Under the pieces are notes generated by a model, which did no database searches, was not told the DNA's origin, and worked only from the letters and a program-made list of their open reading frames with translations. A DNA stretch of 64,000 bases from Bacteroidales bacterium UBA4345. Its GTDB lineage: Bacteria > Bacteroidota > Bacteroidia > Bacteroidales > Paludibacteraceae. The translations under genes were made by a program, and so were the position numbers. The stretch spans positions 63,574-127,573 of the forward strand of contig DGTD01000042.1 of assembly GCA_002396385.1 (NCBI GenBank), read 5' to 3'. Shown here one piece after another: positions 51,357-60,294 of the stretch (its first letter is position 1; each line of letters opens with the position of its first letter).

Positions 51357-52181
51357 TTATACGGCCTCTGAAAGTGCCTTTACCGCCTCAAGCAAGACCA
51401 ATGCGGCTGGTGCTCCCAACAGCGAACTGTCGAAACGGTCTAATACTCCTCCATGCCCAGGCAGGAACGAACCTGAGTCCTTTATGCCTAAATAGCGTTT
51501 GAATAGCGATTCTACTAGGTCGCCCAAGGTGCCGACTACGAACGATACTACCGCATATAACATCCACAATGCCGAATTTAGGCTCAGCGGATTGTTGGCG
51601 TCTGTTATGAAGTGGGCGGCAAGCGCTCCCGCAATCAGGGCAAATGCCAGTCCTCCGCCTATACCCTCCCATGTTTTCTTTGGAGATATCCGTTCCGACA
51701 TTTTGTGCTTGCCGAACATTTTGCCTATACAATATGCGCCTGTGTCGCTAACCCACACAAAAATGTAGAAGGCAAGCAGATAGTAATTGCCCAACTGCAT
51801 TATCTGTCCCATACAGCAGAACGGTAATGCCACATACATCAATCCCCCAAAGCTAAACGAAAGGTTGTGTATAGGCTGTTCTTCCTTTCTGAATAACTCT
51901 GTTATTAGTAGAATCAGCCATATAGGAAGGAATACCCATAATCCGATGTTTACCGATGGTGAGCATGCCAAAAAGGCGGAGATGCCTCCGATAATCGAAA
52001 CGGGAACTTGAGGCTTTACACCCTTAATCTGACTGCTAAGTGTGTAGAACTCTCGCAAACCCAAAGCCAATACGACCGAAAATACACATGCGAATACTAT
52101 CGGGCTATTGCCAATAATGGCCGCTACCATGGTGGCAACATACATTGCGCCAAAAAGGGCGCGCTTAACGAGATTGTTCAC
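51357..52181 (-). CDS. cdsA: Phosphatidate cytidylyltransferase
   Basis: It makes CDP-diacylglycerol, the substrate of PssA. The family signature near the C-terminus, DSGSFLPGHGGVLDRFDS, is intact, and there are about eight membrane segments. Two starts are possible. ATG 52226 gives 289 residues. GTG 52181 gives 274 and begins VNNLVKRALFGAMYV, like normal CdsA starts. The promoter at 52224-52254 would begin transcription near 52217, past the ATG, so I prefer 52181. In many Bacteroidota cdsA follows ftsH; here it sits with psd and pssA. Confidence 0.92.
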   Translation of the reverse strand: MNNLVKRALFGAMYVATMVAAIIGNSPIVFACVFSVVLALGLREFYTLSSQIKGVKPQVPVSIIGGISAFLACSPSVNIGLWVFLPIWLILLITELFRKEEQPIHNLSFSFGGLMYVALPFCCMGQIMQLGNYYLLAFYIFVWVSDTGAYCIGKMFGKHKMSERISPKKTWEGIGGGLAFALIAGALAAHFITDANNPLSLNSALWMLYAVVSFVVGTLGDLVESLFKRYLGIKDSGSFLPGHGGVLDRFDSSLLGAPAALVLLEAVKALSEAV

Positions 52182-52223
52182 GATGCTATGGTGTCTTGTT
52201 ACGCTTTTTTCTTTTACATTTGG

Positions 52224-52254
52224 CAAATATATTCATTTTTCTTTTATTGGCAAA
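52224..52254 (-). promoter_or_regulatory. Promoter of cdsA-psd-pssA
   Basis: On the minus strand TTTG (CAAA at 52251-52254), 19 bases, TATATTTG (CAAATATA at 52224-52231). It overlaps the ATG at 52226 and argues for the later GTG start. Confidence 0.75.
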
Positions 52255-52258
52255 TGGT

Positions 52259-52266
52259 TAACTTTG
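52259..52266 (+). promoter_or_regulatory. -7 box of the HExxH gene
   Basis: TAACTTTG on the plus strand, 31 bases before the ATG, back to back with the cdsA promoter. The -33 zone is TTTT-like. Confidence 0.5.
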
Positions 52267-52297
52267 TTACCAGTTAGTATTTAAGTTTATTTAATTA

Positions 52298-52693
52298 ATG
52301 AAGTTTTTCGAAGGAGTAAGGGTATATGCGGTTCCTTTTTATCCGTTTACTAAAAGACGCTGTGCCCTTACACTGCCTGGCATAGGAATTTTGTGCAGTC
52401 CTTCTCTGGTCGATAACATCCCGTTGCTGCGACATGAGTTCGGACACATTCTGCAACGCCGCTATTTCGGCTGGTGGTTCTTTTGGTTTAGGGTGGCTCC
52501 TGTAAGTTTGTGGAGCGCCTTTAGGTCCGCATGCCGGTTTGGAAAACCTTTTAACCATGCCGACACTTGGACCGAATGGAGTGCGAACCGACTGTCGTTC
52601 GCCTATTTTAAACGGCCTTCCGATTGGCCGGAGTGGCGTTTCCCCCGCCGGGCCTATCAGCAGCGGATGGGGGTTCAATTCCCTTCTGTCTGA
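52298..52693 (+). CDS. Small HExxH zincin-like protein
   Basis: A 131-residue protein with HEFGH (residues about 46-50), a zinc-metallopeptidase core, and TWTEWSANRLS about 40 residues later whose Glu could be the third zinc ligand. The rest is rich in aromatic residues and Arg. I recall similar small Bacteroidota proteins with the same TWTEWSANRL block. It is short for a peptidase and may be inactive. It ends 67 bases before the P-type ATPase on the same strand; a start of the ATPase inside this gene (52539) is unlikely. Confidence 0.65.
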   Translation: MKFFEGVRVYAVPFYPFTKRRCALTLPGIGILCSPSLVDNIPLLRHEFGHILQRRYFGWWFFWFRVAPVSLWSAFRSACRFGKPFNHADTWTEWSANRLSFAYFKRPSDWPEWRFPRRAYQQRMGVQFPSV

Positions 52694-52760
52694 TTCTTTG
52701 CAAACGGGTTGCATCACGTTTTACCTAACTTTGAATCGTAATCTGATAAATGTTAGGTTT

Positions 52761-54758
52761 ATGCGGTATCTGAAAAAGTATTGGTTTCTTATTGTGTCAT
52801 CGGTTATGCTGGTAGCCGGTGTGCTTGACGAATGGCATTTGGCCGATTATGGATGGAATGCCTCTTTCCGGTTTGTATGGTACTTGGTCGCTATTTTACC
52901 CGTCGGACTGCCTGTGCTCAGGCACATGCTGGAGGAATGGAAAGAGGGTAGCGTCTTCAACGAATTTTTCCTGATGGTGGCTGCTGCCGTTGCGGCTTTC
53001 GTTATTGGTGAGTATCCTGAAGGCCTTTCTGTCATCTTGTTTTACACTATTGGTGAAAAACTGCAGGATATGGCTGTTGATAGGGCCCACGATGAAATTG
53101 AGTCGTTGCTCAATGTGTGTCCGTCGGTGGCCGTAGTTATACGTGAGGGGCTGCCCGTTGAAGTGGAACCCTCTACTGTGGAAGTTGGCGAAACAATCCT
53201 CGTTAAAGCGGGGGCAAGGGTTCCTCTCGATGGCGTCCTCCTGTCTGAACATGCAAGTTTCGATACAAGTGCCATCACTGGTGAGAGCGCTCCGCGTACG
53301 TTGGAAAAAGACGAGGCGGTGCTGAGTGGTATGATCGCTCTTGCCGAAAGTGTTAAAGTACTTGTAACTAAACGCTTTTCCGACTCTACCATGCCACGTA
53401 TTTTGGAGATGGTTGAGAAGGCGAACGATAAAAAGTCGGGTACCGAATTGTTTATTCGCAGGTTTGCGCGCTATTATACGGCTATTGCTATCGGACTGGT
53501 TGTCCTGGTTAATATCCTTCCGTTTATTGCTCATTTGACAGGGTTCTTTGAGGCGTATAACTGGAAGGAATGGTTGGGCAAGTCGGCTGTGTTTATGGTT
53601 ATATCATGTCCGTGTGCCTTGCTTGTCAGCATTCCTTTGGGATATTTTGGTGGTATAGGTGCGGCATCGCGCCACGGCATTCTGGTCAAGGGCGGAAATT
53701 ACCTCGATGCTCTGTTCAAAGTTAAGGCTGTGGCCTTTGACAAGACCGGAACACTGACCGAAGGTCTGTTCAGTGTTTCTGATGTGGTGCCGGCTGAACC
53801 GTTTGGCGTTAACGAACTGGTCGGTAAATTGGCGGCGGTCGAGCTTCATAGTACACACCCTATGGCAAAGGCAGTTTGCCGATATGCTGCTGACAATAAC
53901 ATTGAACTGGTTGATAATGTTGAGGCTGTCGAAATTCCCGGACGCGGGTTGAAGGCTGAGTTGGATGGTGAGGTTGTACTTGCCGGAAATGCGAGGTTGT
54001 TGTTGGAGAATGGTGTAAATGTCCCTGCTTCGGTTGCTGACAAGTCGGGTGCCCTCGTCTTCTGCGCTGTAGGTGGACGGTATGCTGGGTGTGTGGCTCT
54101 TGCCGACAAGCCTAAAGATGGCGTGAAACAGATGGTTTCCGATTTATACGAGGTGGGTGTTAGTGAGGTTCATCTGCTTTCTGGCGACCGTCAGCAACAA
54201 GTCGGTCTGTTGGCCGACGCTGTCGGTATCAGGTTCGCTTATGGCGACTTGCTTCCTCAAGATAAGGTGACCCGCGTTGGGGAACTGCACGACAGAATGC
54301 CTGTTGCCTTTGTTGGTGACGGTATTAACGACGCTCCTGTCCTGGCTCTTGCCGATGTGGGGGTTGCCATGGGTGCTATGGGTAGCGATGTGGCGGTTGA
54401 AACGGCTAATGTGGTTATTGAAGACGATAAACCCGAGAAGGTCGTTACTGCTATTAAAATTGCGAAAAATACGCGTGCTGTCGTCTGGCAGAATGTAACG
54501 CTGGCTTTGGGTGTGAAAATACTTGTCATGGTGTTAGCCTTGTTCGGCGTGGCCAATATGTGGATGGGTGTCTTTGCCGATAGCGGTGTGGCCCTTTTGG
54601 CGGTATTGAACGCTATCCGCATCCAACGGCAGAATTTTGGCGATGTTCTGCCTGTTGAAGGCGAGCATAAACACCACCATCACGAGGGCTGCTGTTGTTG
54701 CCACCATGAACACGATGAAGACGGACACGGACATCATCATGCGCACCACCATCACTAA
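52761..54758 (+). CDS. Zn/Cd-type P1B-ATPase with His/Cys-rich tail
   Basis: A heavy-metal efflux pump of 665 residues from ATG 52761. The longer frame from 52539 has no support. Motifs: TGES near 173, SCPCAL near 283 (transport site), DKTGTLTEG near 327 (phosphorylated Asp), GDGINDAP near 518, and an Asp in the last membrane helix region (FADSGVALLAVLNAIR), as in ZntA-type pumps. No N-terminal HMA domain is present. Instead the C-terminus has HKHHHHEGCCCCHHEHDED and more His, a substitute metal sensor. Zinc or cadmium is the likely substrate. Preceded by the HExxH gene; a strong terminator follows. Confidence 0.93.
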   Translation: MRYLKKYWFLIVSSVMLVAGVLDEWHLADYGWNASFRFVWYLVAILPVGLPVLRHMLEEWKEGSVFNEFFLMVAAAVAAFVIGEYPEGLSVILFYTIGEKLQDMAVDRAHDEIESLLNVCPSVAVVIREGLPVEVEPSTVEVGETILVKAGARVPLDGVLLSEHASFDTSAITGESAPRTLEKDEAVLSGMIALAESVKVLVTKRFSDSTMPRILEMVEKANDKKSGTELFIRRFARYYTAIAIGLVVLVNILPFIAHLTGFFEAYNWKEWLGKSAVFMVISCPCALLVSIPLGYFGGIGAASRHGILVKGGNYLDALFKVKAVAFDKTGTLTEGLFSVSDVVPAEPFGVNELVGKLAAVELHSTHPMAKAVCRYAADNNIELVDNVEAVEIPGRGLKAELDGEVVLAGNARLLLENGVNVPASVADKSGALVFCAVGGRYAGCVALADKPKDGVKQMVSDLYEVGVSEVHLLSGDRQQQVGLLADAVGIRFAYGDLLPQDKVTRVGELHDRMPVAFVGDGINDAPVLALADVGVAMGAMGSDVAVETANVVIEDDKPEKVVTAIKIAKNTRAVVWQNVTLALGVKILVMVLALFGVANMWMGVFADSGVALLAVLNAIRIQRQNFGDVLPVEGEHKHHHHEGCCCCHHEHDEDGHGHHHAHHHH

Positions 54759-54775
54759 GCCTTTTTTGTTGTTAT

Positions 54776-54816
54776 AGCGGTGAAAGTTGAGCCAGTTTGC
54801 GCCAACTTTCACCGCT
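54776..54816 (+). terminator. Strong terminator after the P-type ATPase
   Basis: AGCGGTGAAAGTTG (54776-54789) pairs perfectly with CAACTTTCACCGCT (54803-54816), and a run of T follows. Confidence 0.95.
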
Positions 54817-54844
54817 TTTTTTTCTCTTAATCTTAAGATATTGC

Positions 54845-54852
54845 TATTTTTG
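54845..54852 (+). promoter_or_regulatory. -7 box of the TPM gene
   Basis: TATTTTTG lies five bases before the ATG 54858, so the message may be nearly leaderless. No -33 TTTG, but T-rich sequence is at the right distance. Confidence 0.4.
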
Positions 54853-54857
54853 TGAGT

Positions 54858-55736
54858 ATGATTAAGAAATTGTTCGCCGTCATCTGTTTGTCGGCTCTTT
54901 CGTTATTAGCCGTTAACGCTAAGGTCTATACAGTCGAAAATCTGCCTGTAATTACTTCAGGTGTGAACAAATTCGTCTGCAACCCCGATGGTCTCTTGTC
55001 ACAACCGGTGGTAGACGATATGTGCCGTATGTTGCAGCAACTGGAAGACAGTACCCACGTGCAGGTGTTGGTGGTCGCTGTCGATAGCATCAGTCCCCAA
55101 GACGATTACCGTTTTGCGGAAGATGTTGGCAATCATTACGGCGTCGGTAAAAAGAATATCAACAGTGGCCTGGTCATTCTGCTGGCCCGCAGTATGGGCG
55201 CTGTCCGTTTCGTGACTGGCGAGGGTTTGGAGGGCGATATGCCTGACGCTATCTGTAAACGGATTATCGAATTGAAGATGATTCCCTATTTTAAAAATAG
55301 GGATTGGGATGGCGGTATGAAGGCGGGTGTTAATGCCGTATACGGCCGTTTGAGTGGAATTGATACGTTTGGCGGATATAGTGAGGACTATGAATGGGAA
55401 ACAAGCGACTTTGTTATCCTGATAATTCTGTTCGGTTGCCCTTTGCTCCTGTTTTTCTATGCTATATGGCGGTCTGGGCGGTGTCCGTACTGCAATAAGA
55501 AGATGCAGAAGTTGGGTGTCGACCGTTACCGTTCTGGTTATAAGGAAACGGTTGTTACGCACTATTTGTGTAAAAACTGTGGCCGGCGTATCTCAAAAAA
55601 GGATCTTGTAGACCATACCCCAAGTCGCTCGTATGGTGGCGGAGGGTGGTCGTCGGGTGGCGGCTCAAGTTTTGGTGGAGGATCCAGTTTCGGTGGAGGT
55701 AGCTTCGGTGGTGGAGGTGCAGGTGGCCGTTTCTAA
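54858..55736 (+). CDS. TPM-domain protein (YgcG family) with Gly-rich tail
   Basis: From ATG 54858 the protein is 292 residues: a signal peptide (ending near VNAK), a TPM phosphatase-like domain (about 40-160, with VLVVAVDSI, GLVILLAR and RFVTGEGLEGDMPDA), a membrane segment (about 182-198), and a zinc-ribbon-like section (CPYCNKK, CKNCGRR). It ends in a Gly/Ser-rich tail. The domain orientation places TPM in the periplasm. It precedes a LemA-family gene by 37 bases, the standard TPM-LemA pair. Confidence 0.9.
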   Translation: MIKKLFAVICLSALSLLAVNAKVYTVENLPVITSGVNKFVCNPDGLLSQPVVDDMCRMLQQLEDSTHVQVLVVAVDSISPQDDYRFAEDVGNHYGVGKKNINSGLVILLARSMGAVRFVTGEGLEGDMPDAICKRIIELKMIPYFKNRDWDGGMKAGVNAVYGRLSGIDTFGGYSEDYEWETSDFVILIILFGCPLLLFFYAIWRSGRCPYCNKKMQKLGVDRYRSGYKETVVTHYLCKNCGRRISKKDLVDHTPSRSYGGGGWSSGGGSSFGGGSSFGGGSFGGGGAGGRF

Positions 55737-55773
55737 TTTTTTAATGCTGATTATTAACTAAAAATTAATTTAT

Positions 55774-56373
55774 ATGAAAAAGAGTACAATCTTGCTGTTG
55801 GCTGGCCTTGCTGTTGTTGCATTGTGGTTCATCTCTACACGCAATGGCTTTGTTTCTCAAGATGAGAATGTTAACAAGGCTTGGGCTAACGTTCAAACAC
55901 AGTATCAGCGTCGTCTCGACCTTATCGGTAACTTGGTGAATACGGTTAAGGGCTACGCTAAGCACGAAAAGGAGACTTTCGAGTCTATTACCAATGCCCG
56001 TGCGAAGGTAAGTTCTGCTATCAACATCAACGCCGAAGACCTTTCTGAGGAAAAGTTGGCCGAGGTGCAGAAACAGTTGTCTGAAGCTTCTGCCCAGATG
56101 AATTCTGGTTTGAGCCGTTTGATTGCCGTATCGGAAAGTTACCCTGAACTGAAGGCTAGCGAGCAGTTCAAAGAGTTGCAGGCTCAGTTAGAGGGTACCG
56201 AGAACCGTATTGCTGAGGCGCGTAACAAGTTCAACAGCGCTGTGCAGGAGTATAACGTGCAGGTACGCTTGTTCCCTGGCAATTTGGTAGCCTCTATTTG
56301 CGGCTATTCTGCAAAGGCTATGTTTCAGGCTGATGCTGGCGCTGAGCATGCTCCAACAGTCAACTTCGATTAA
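55774..56373 (+). CDS. LemA family protein
   Basis: The 199-residue protein has an N-terminal membrane anchor (about 5-20) and a coiled helical domain outside, with the family block NVNKAWANVQTQYQRRLDLIGNLVNTVKGYAKHE. VAVSESYPELKASE and ENRIAEARNKFNSAVQEYN are typical. It pairs with the TPM-domain gene upstream. The function in Bacteroidota is unknown; envelope maintenance is suggested. Terminator at 56397-56424. Confidence 0.93.
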   Translation: MKKSTILLLAGLAVVALWFISTRNGFVSQDENVNKAWANVQTQYQRRLDLIGNLVNTVKGYAKHEKETFESITNARAKVSSAININAEDLSEEKLAEVQKQLSEASAQMNSGLSRLIAVSESYPELKASEQFKELQAQLEGTENRIAEARNKFNSAVQEYNVQVRLFPGNLVASICGYSAKAMFQADAGAEHAPTVNFD

Positions 56374-56396
56374 TAGCTGTTCCAGATAAGAAATGT

Positions 56397-56424
56397 GGGC
56401 GGTGCCGTTTTTGCGGTACCGCCC
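56397..56424. terminator. Terminator between lemA-type and helicase genes
   Basis: GGGCGGTGCCG pairs with CGGTACCGCCC (one G-T) around a six-base loop. ATTGTTTTATT follows. It serves both converging genes. Confidence 0.85.
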
Positions 56425-56430
56425 ATTGTT

Positions 56431-58374
56431 TTATTGTACGGTTTCTGTTTGCGTAACCCCGTTGTCGGGTTGTGGTACCCGCACTACTTTCCCGTCTTGT
56501 TCCACATAGCCGTATAGCTTCTTGTAGAACGGGTGCCGGGTTAGTGTGTCGGCTGCTCCTACTATAATGAGTTTCATCTTAGCGCGGGTTATTGCCACGT
56601 TCATACGCCTTAGCTCGCGCAAGAAGCCGATGTTGCCTTCTTCATTCGAACGAACTAGCGAAATCAATACCACATCGCGTTCCTGACCTTGGAAACCATC
56701 GATAGTGTTGATGGTGATGGATTTCTTTATTGGTTTTAGCCCTGCGCTTTGTTTTACCAGTTGGCGAAGTCGTTGCACTTGGTTTTTGTAGGGCGAAATC
56801 AAACCGAAGTCAATACGTTCGTCTTGAATGCGTTTTATGCCCACCTCTTCGGTGTAGTCTTCAAGTGCCTTTACTATAAATTTTGCCTCTTCATTATTGT
56901 AGCGGCCGCTCAAGTCGGCGGTGGCCTGTTCGTTATATTCCAGGTCGCTGGTGTCTAACCAAACCATCGGTGCCTCGTATGCCAATATGTTTCGGAAACC
57001 CGCGCTTGGGGCCGACTTCAACTGCCCTTGGTAGAACCAGTCAGATGGAAATTTTGCAATCGATTCGTGCATGCGGTACTGGGTGTCGAGCAGTTGTACG
57101 CAGTCCGGACGGTGTTTTACCACTTTCTCCATCAGCGTGACGTCTAGTCCGGCCCTGGCGGCTTCCATGCACTTTATGGTTGGTGGCAGTTGGCAGTGGT
57201 CGCCGGCAAATATTACGCGGTCGGCTTTCCGTATGGCTATCCAGCTGGCGGCTTCCAATGCCTGAGCGGCTTCGTCAATAAAGACCGACTGGAATCTGAC
57301 TCCCTCTAACAGCCTGTTGGCTGCACCGGTCAGTGTGCTGGCCACTATTCTGCACTGGTCGAAAAGGTCGTGTCGGATGCTTAACTCCAGATTGGTACAG
57401 CGGTCGCGCAGGCTGTTGAGCTTTTCGTGGATGGCTTTTCTGTTCCCGCTTTTTGTCTGGCTGCGTAGTTGGCGCATGGCTTGGCGTACGCTCCACAGTT
57501 CGGTATACAGTGGGTGCGCTTCAAAACGCCGCTCATAGGTGAACCCTAACATTTTGTCGGTTACACGGGTCGGATTGCCTATTCGCAGCACGTTGACGCC
57601 GCGGTCGTTCAGTTGCTCGCTAATCCAGTCTACGGCCATATTGCTCTGTGCGCAGACCAATATCTGGTTCTCGCGGTTCAGTACTTCGCAAATGGCTTCT
57701 ACCAGTGTGGTGGTTTTCCCGGTTCCCGGTGGTCCGTGCACTATGGCCACGTCTTTGGCGTTCAAAACTTTGTTTACGGCTGCTTCTTGCGAGGTGTTCA
57801 GCCAAGGGAAACGCAAGGGTGGGTTATTCCTGAAAGTGGCAGGTTGGGTCCCCAACAGAATGTCGCGCAATTCGGCTATTCGGTCTCCTTTCGCATTCTC
57901 AACGGCGCGAAGGGCATCGAACATCAACTGGTAGGTCGTCTCGTCGAAATAAAGTTGAACACCCAGGTTCTCGGCTGTCCTCAAGACGTTTATCTGTTCT
58001 TCCCTGTTCAGCACAACCACCATACGGTCGCCTTCCACATAGCTGATTTGGCCGGTCACTCCGTTCAGTTTGGCGTCGCCCAATCCGCTTTGCGTGAAGA
58101 AACTGACGGGTTTCCCGTATTCGAAGACGTTGTCTTCTTCGGGTTGCTCTTCATTGGGTGTGTTTCTGAACACGTCGACGCAGAACTGGTTGATGGCATT
58201 GTAGTAGGTACGCCCTATGGTAAGTGGAAACCAGCAGATGCCTTTTTTTACCTTCCAGGCGATGCCTGTCAGCTTCGATTTCTCCTCGTACGCCTTTTTC
58301 TCAAAGTCGTATTCCATTTTCAGAAGCTCGCGCTGGCGTTGCAGGTTGCCGGTTATGTTGTATTTGTCTTTCAT
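56431..58374 (-). CDS. Superfamily 1 helicase (Dna2/IGHMBP2-like)
   Basis: From MKDKYNITGN at 58374 the protein has 647 residues (a longer frame exists, but the ATG 58374 follows the promoter closely). Helicase motifs: Walker [17 protein letters not shown] near 215, IDEAAQALEAASW (motif II), GDHCQLPPT (motif III), LDTQYRMHESIAKFPS (IV), and RMNVAITRAKMKLIIVG (VI). The Upf1-like order (AAA_11/AAA_12) indicates 5'-3' translocation on RNA or DNA. A -7 box TACTTTTG lies at 58393-58400. Confidence 0.9.
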   Translation of the reverse strand: MKDKYNITGNLQRQRELLKMEYDFEKKAYEEKSKLTGIAWKVKKGICWFPLTIGRTYYNAINQFCVDVFRNTPNEEQPEEDNVFEYGKPVSFFTQSGLGDAKLNGVTGQISYVEGDRMVVVLNREEQINVLRTAENLGVQLYFDETTYQLMFDALRAVENAKGDRIAELRDILLGTQPATFRNNPPLRFPWLNTSQEAAVNKVLNAKDVAIVHGPPGTGKTTTLVEAICEVLNRENQILVCAQSNMAVDWISEQLNDRGVNVLRIGNPTRVTDKMLGFTYERRFEAHPLYTELWSVRQAMRQLRSQTKSGNRKAIHEKLNSLRDRCTNLELSIRHDLFDQCRIVASTLTGAANRLLEGVRFQSVFIDEAAQALEAASWIAIRKADRVIFAGDHCQLPPTIKCMEAARAGLDVTLMEKVVKHRPDCVQLLDTQYRMHESIAKFPSDWFYQGQLKSAPSAGFRNILAYEAPMVWLDTSDLEYNEQATADLSGRYNNEEAKFIVKALEDYTEEVGIKRIQDERIDFGLISPYKNQVQRLRQLVKQSAGLKPIKKSITINTIDGFQGQERDVVLISLVRSNEEGNIGFLRELRRMNVAITRAKMKLIIVGAADTLTRHPFYKKLYGYVEQDGKVVRVPQPDNGVTQTETVQ

Positions 58375-58392
58375 CTCTCTATCTTTCTTTTG

Positions 58393-58400
58393 CAAAAGTA
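58393..58400 (-). promoter_or_regulatory. -7 box of the helicase gene
   Basis: It reads TACTTTTG on the minus strand, 18 bases before the ATG. Confidence 0.5.
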
Positions 58401-58500
58401 CGCAAAAAACAGTGATAGAAACCGTTCTTTCGTTTCTATACAAGGTCATATACAACCTATCCTTGTTTCCCGATGCGCTCTTTTTGCCTTCTTCTAGTAC

Positions 58501-58532
58501 TTTGCCTTTTATTAAAACATATTCTATATTTG
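58501..58532 (+). promoter_or_regulatory. Promoter of the DUF4832-type gene
   Basis: TTTG (58501-58504), 20 bases, TATATTTG (58525-58532), 37 bases before the ATG. Confidence 0.75.
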
Positions 58533-58569
58533 TAATTAGTGAAGATATTTCTCTTTATTCTGACAGCCT

Positions 58570-60240
58570 ATGGACAAAGTCTTACGTTTTATTTTATTTG
58601 TTGTGCTATGGATTATCGGATTAGATGTTTCTGCGACTTTGAAACAGCAGCAACTCTCTTATTCCGACGCTTTGTTGTCGCTGAATAATAACACGGGACG
58701 CGGATTTTACCGTACCTGTGCGCTACACCTTAAACCTGCGGAAAACAAACCGGCGAATACCTGGGGCGATTTAGTCCATTTGCGTGTCGATATTTCCGAA
58801 TTTAGTGAAAATGCGGTGCTGTCGGTCGAGGGTCCCGACACGTTGTGGGGTGTTTCGCAACCTCTGACCCTTGATGCCCTTGATGCCCTTGACCAAACAT
58901 TCGCTGGTATTCGTAAAAGGGGTAAGATGGTGGTTGTGCGTGTTTGTTACGATCCATGGTATAACGGGAAAACTAATACGGAGCCAGGTGACCAACGTCT
59001 GATTCTTAGCCATCTGAGACAGTTGGCTCCTGTCTATAATAAGAATGCTGACGTTATTTTGGCAATTGAGTTGGGCATGTATGGCCCATGGGGCGAGATG
59101 CATTCAAGCCAGATAGGAACAAATGCCAATATAGCTGGCGCGCTGCAGACGTTGCTTGCTTACACCTCTCCGGAAATCAAGGTTCTGGTGCGACGACCTG
59201 ATATTATTGCTACTTGGCTGGGGCTGTCGAAGAAGGAGTTTGTTGTGGAAACACCGCTTTTTAAGGCTGCTGCGGCAGCAAAGGGCGATACCATGTTCCG
59301 TGCAGGTATGTTTAACGATGGTTACCTCGGCTCTTCTTCCGACTTGGGTACTGTCGATGGAAGTCTTACGCGTGAAATGATGGTCAACTGGTTGCAGAAC
59401 TATTCCAAGAATACCCCTTATGGCGGTGAGTTGGTCGCTAACTACAACGGCGACCATCCGATTAATACGCCCTCTTACTTGTCGTTTGAGGGATTCAAAA
59501 CCCATACGTCTTATTTAAACTACGAGTGGCACCAACCGACTATACTTGCAATGAAGGACTCTGTAATGACTGGTGTTGATGCGGAATATGAAGGTGTTTC
59601 GGGCTACAAATATCTAGAAGACCATTTGGGCTACCGGTTTGTGTTACGCAATTCTCTGATGTCTGATACTGTTTACGACCGCAAACTCGATATGGAAATA
59701 ACTATACAGAATGTGGGTTTCGCCGGTATGTCCGGTAATAGAAAAGCGTCTTTAATTTTGGTGGGTGCGACTGACACTGTCGAAGTGCCTCTCCCTTCCA
59801 TCCAGGTTGGAGCTTTCTTTTCTCGTGATGGTGAATCTGATAGTTATTCAACTTCTTCTCTCTCTCTCGATTTGCCACAGCAGTTGCCTAATGGTAACTT
59901 TAAGGTTTATTTCCGAATAAGTCGCAATGCCGATTTCAGGTCCGATGGTAATTATCAGTGTGTTCAGTTCGCAAACAGTGCGGAACAGTTCGATGCCGTT
60001 TTGGGAGCTAATCTTTTGGGAGACTTTGTCTTGAATGCGGCTGTGGCTTCGGTGCCAGATAACAATGTGTCGGTGGCGTCTTGTTGGCAGTGTGGCTCCA
60101 AACTCTATACGAAGGGCGTCAAACGCCTGCGGGTTTGGGACGTGCAGGGCCGCTTGTTGTTCGACCGCCAGCTTTCCGACGGTGAAACGATAGAAGTCGG
60201 TAACCGCCGCGTGGTGTTTAAGGTCGTGGCGGTGAATTAA
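58570..60240 (+). CDS. Secreted DUF4874/DUF4832-type protein
   Basis: The 556-residue protein has a signal peptide (MDKVLRFILFVVLWIIGLDVSA). The middle (about 40-350) looks like a TIM-barrel glycosidase: GRGFYRTCALHL, LVHLRVDISEFSE, KMVVVRVCYDP, ILAIELGMYGPWGEMHSS (acidic residues at barrel ends). A beta-sandwich (about 370-470) follows. The last 55 residues (KRLRVWDVQGRLLFDRQLSDG) resemble a short type IX sorting tail. Activity on a sugar polymer is likely but unproven. Single gene with its own promoter. Confidence 0.78.
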   Translation: MDKVLRFILFVVLWIIGLDVSATLKQQQLSYSDALLSLNNNTGRGFYRTCALHLKPAENKPANTWGDLVHLRVDISEFSENAVLSVEGPDTLWGVSQPLTLDALDALDQTFAGIRKRGKMVVVRVCYDPWYNGKTNTEPGDQRLILSHLRQLAPVYNKNADVILAIELGMYGPWGEMHSSQIGTNANIAGALQTLLAYTSPEIKVLVRRPDIIATWLGLSKKEFVVETPLFKAAAAAKGDTMFRAGMFNDGYLGSSSDLGTVDGSLTREMMVNWLQNYSKNTPYGGELVANYNGDHPINTPSYLSFEGFKTHTSYLNYEWHQPTILAMKDSVMTGVDAEYEGVSGYKYLEDHLGYRFVLRNSLMSDTVYDRKLDMEITIQNVGFAGMSGNRKASLILVGATDTVEVPLPSIQVGAFFSRDGESDSYSTSSLSLDLPQQLPNGNFKVYFRISRNADFRSDGNYQCVQFANSAEQFDAVLGANLLGDFVLNAAVASVPDNNVSVASCWQCGSKLYTKGVKRLRVWDVQGRLLFDRQLSDGETIEVGNRRVVFKVVAVN

Positions 60241-60294
60241 TGTTCTAATTATAAGCCTATAAGTAGTTCTTTAGTGAAAACAAAATACAAGACC

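Noticed and set aside
52539..52760. N-terminal extension of the P-type ATPase
   Set aside because: It overlaps the HExxH gene, is low in similarity to any metal-binding domain, and the ATG at 52761 starts directly before the first membrane helix.
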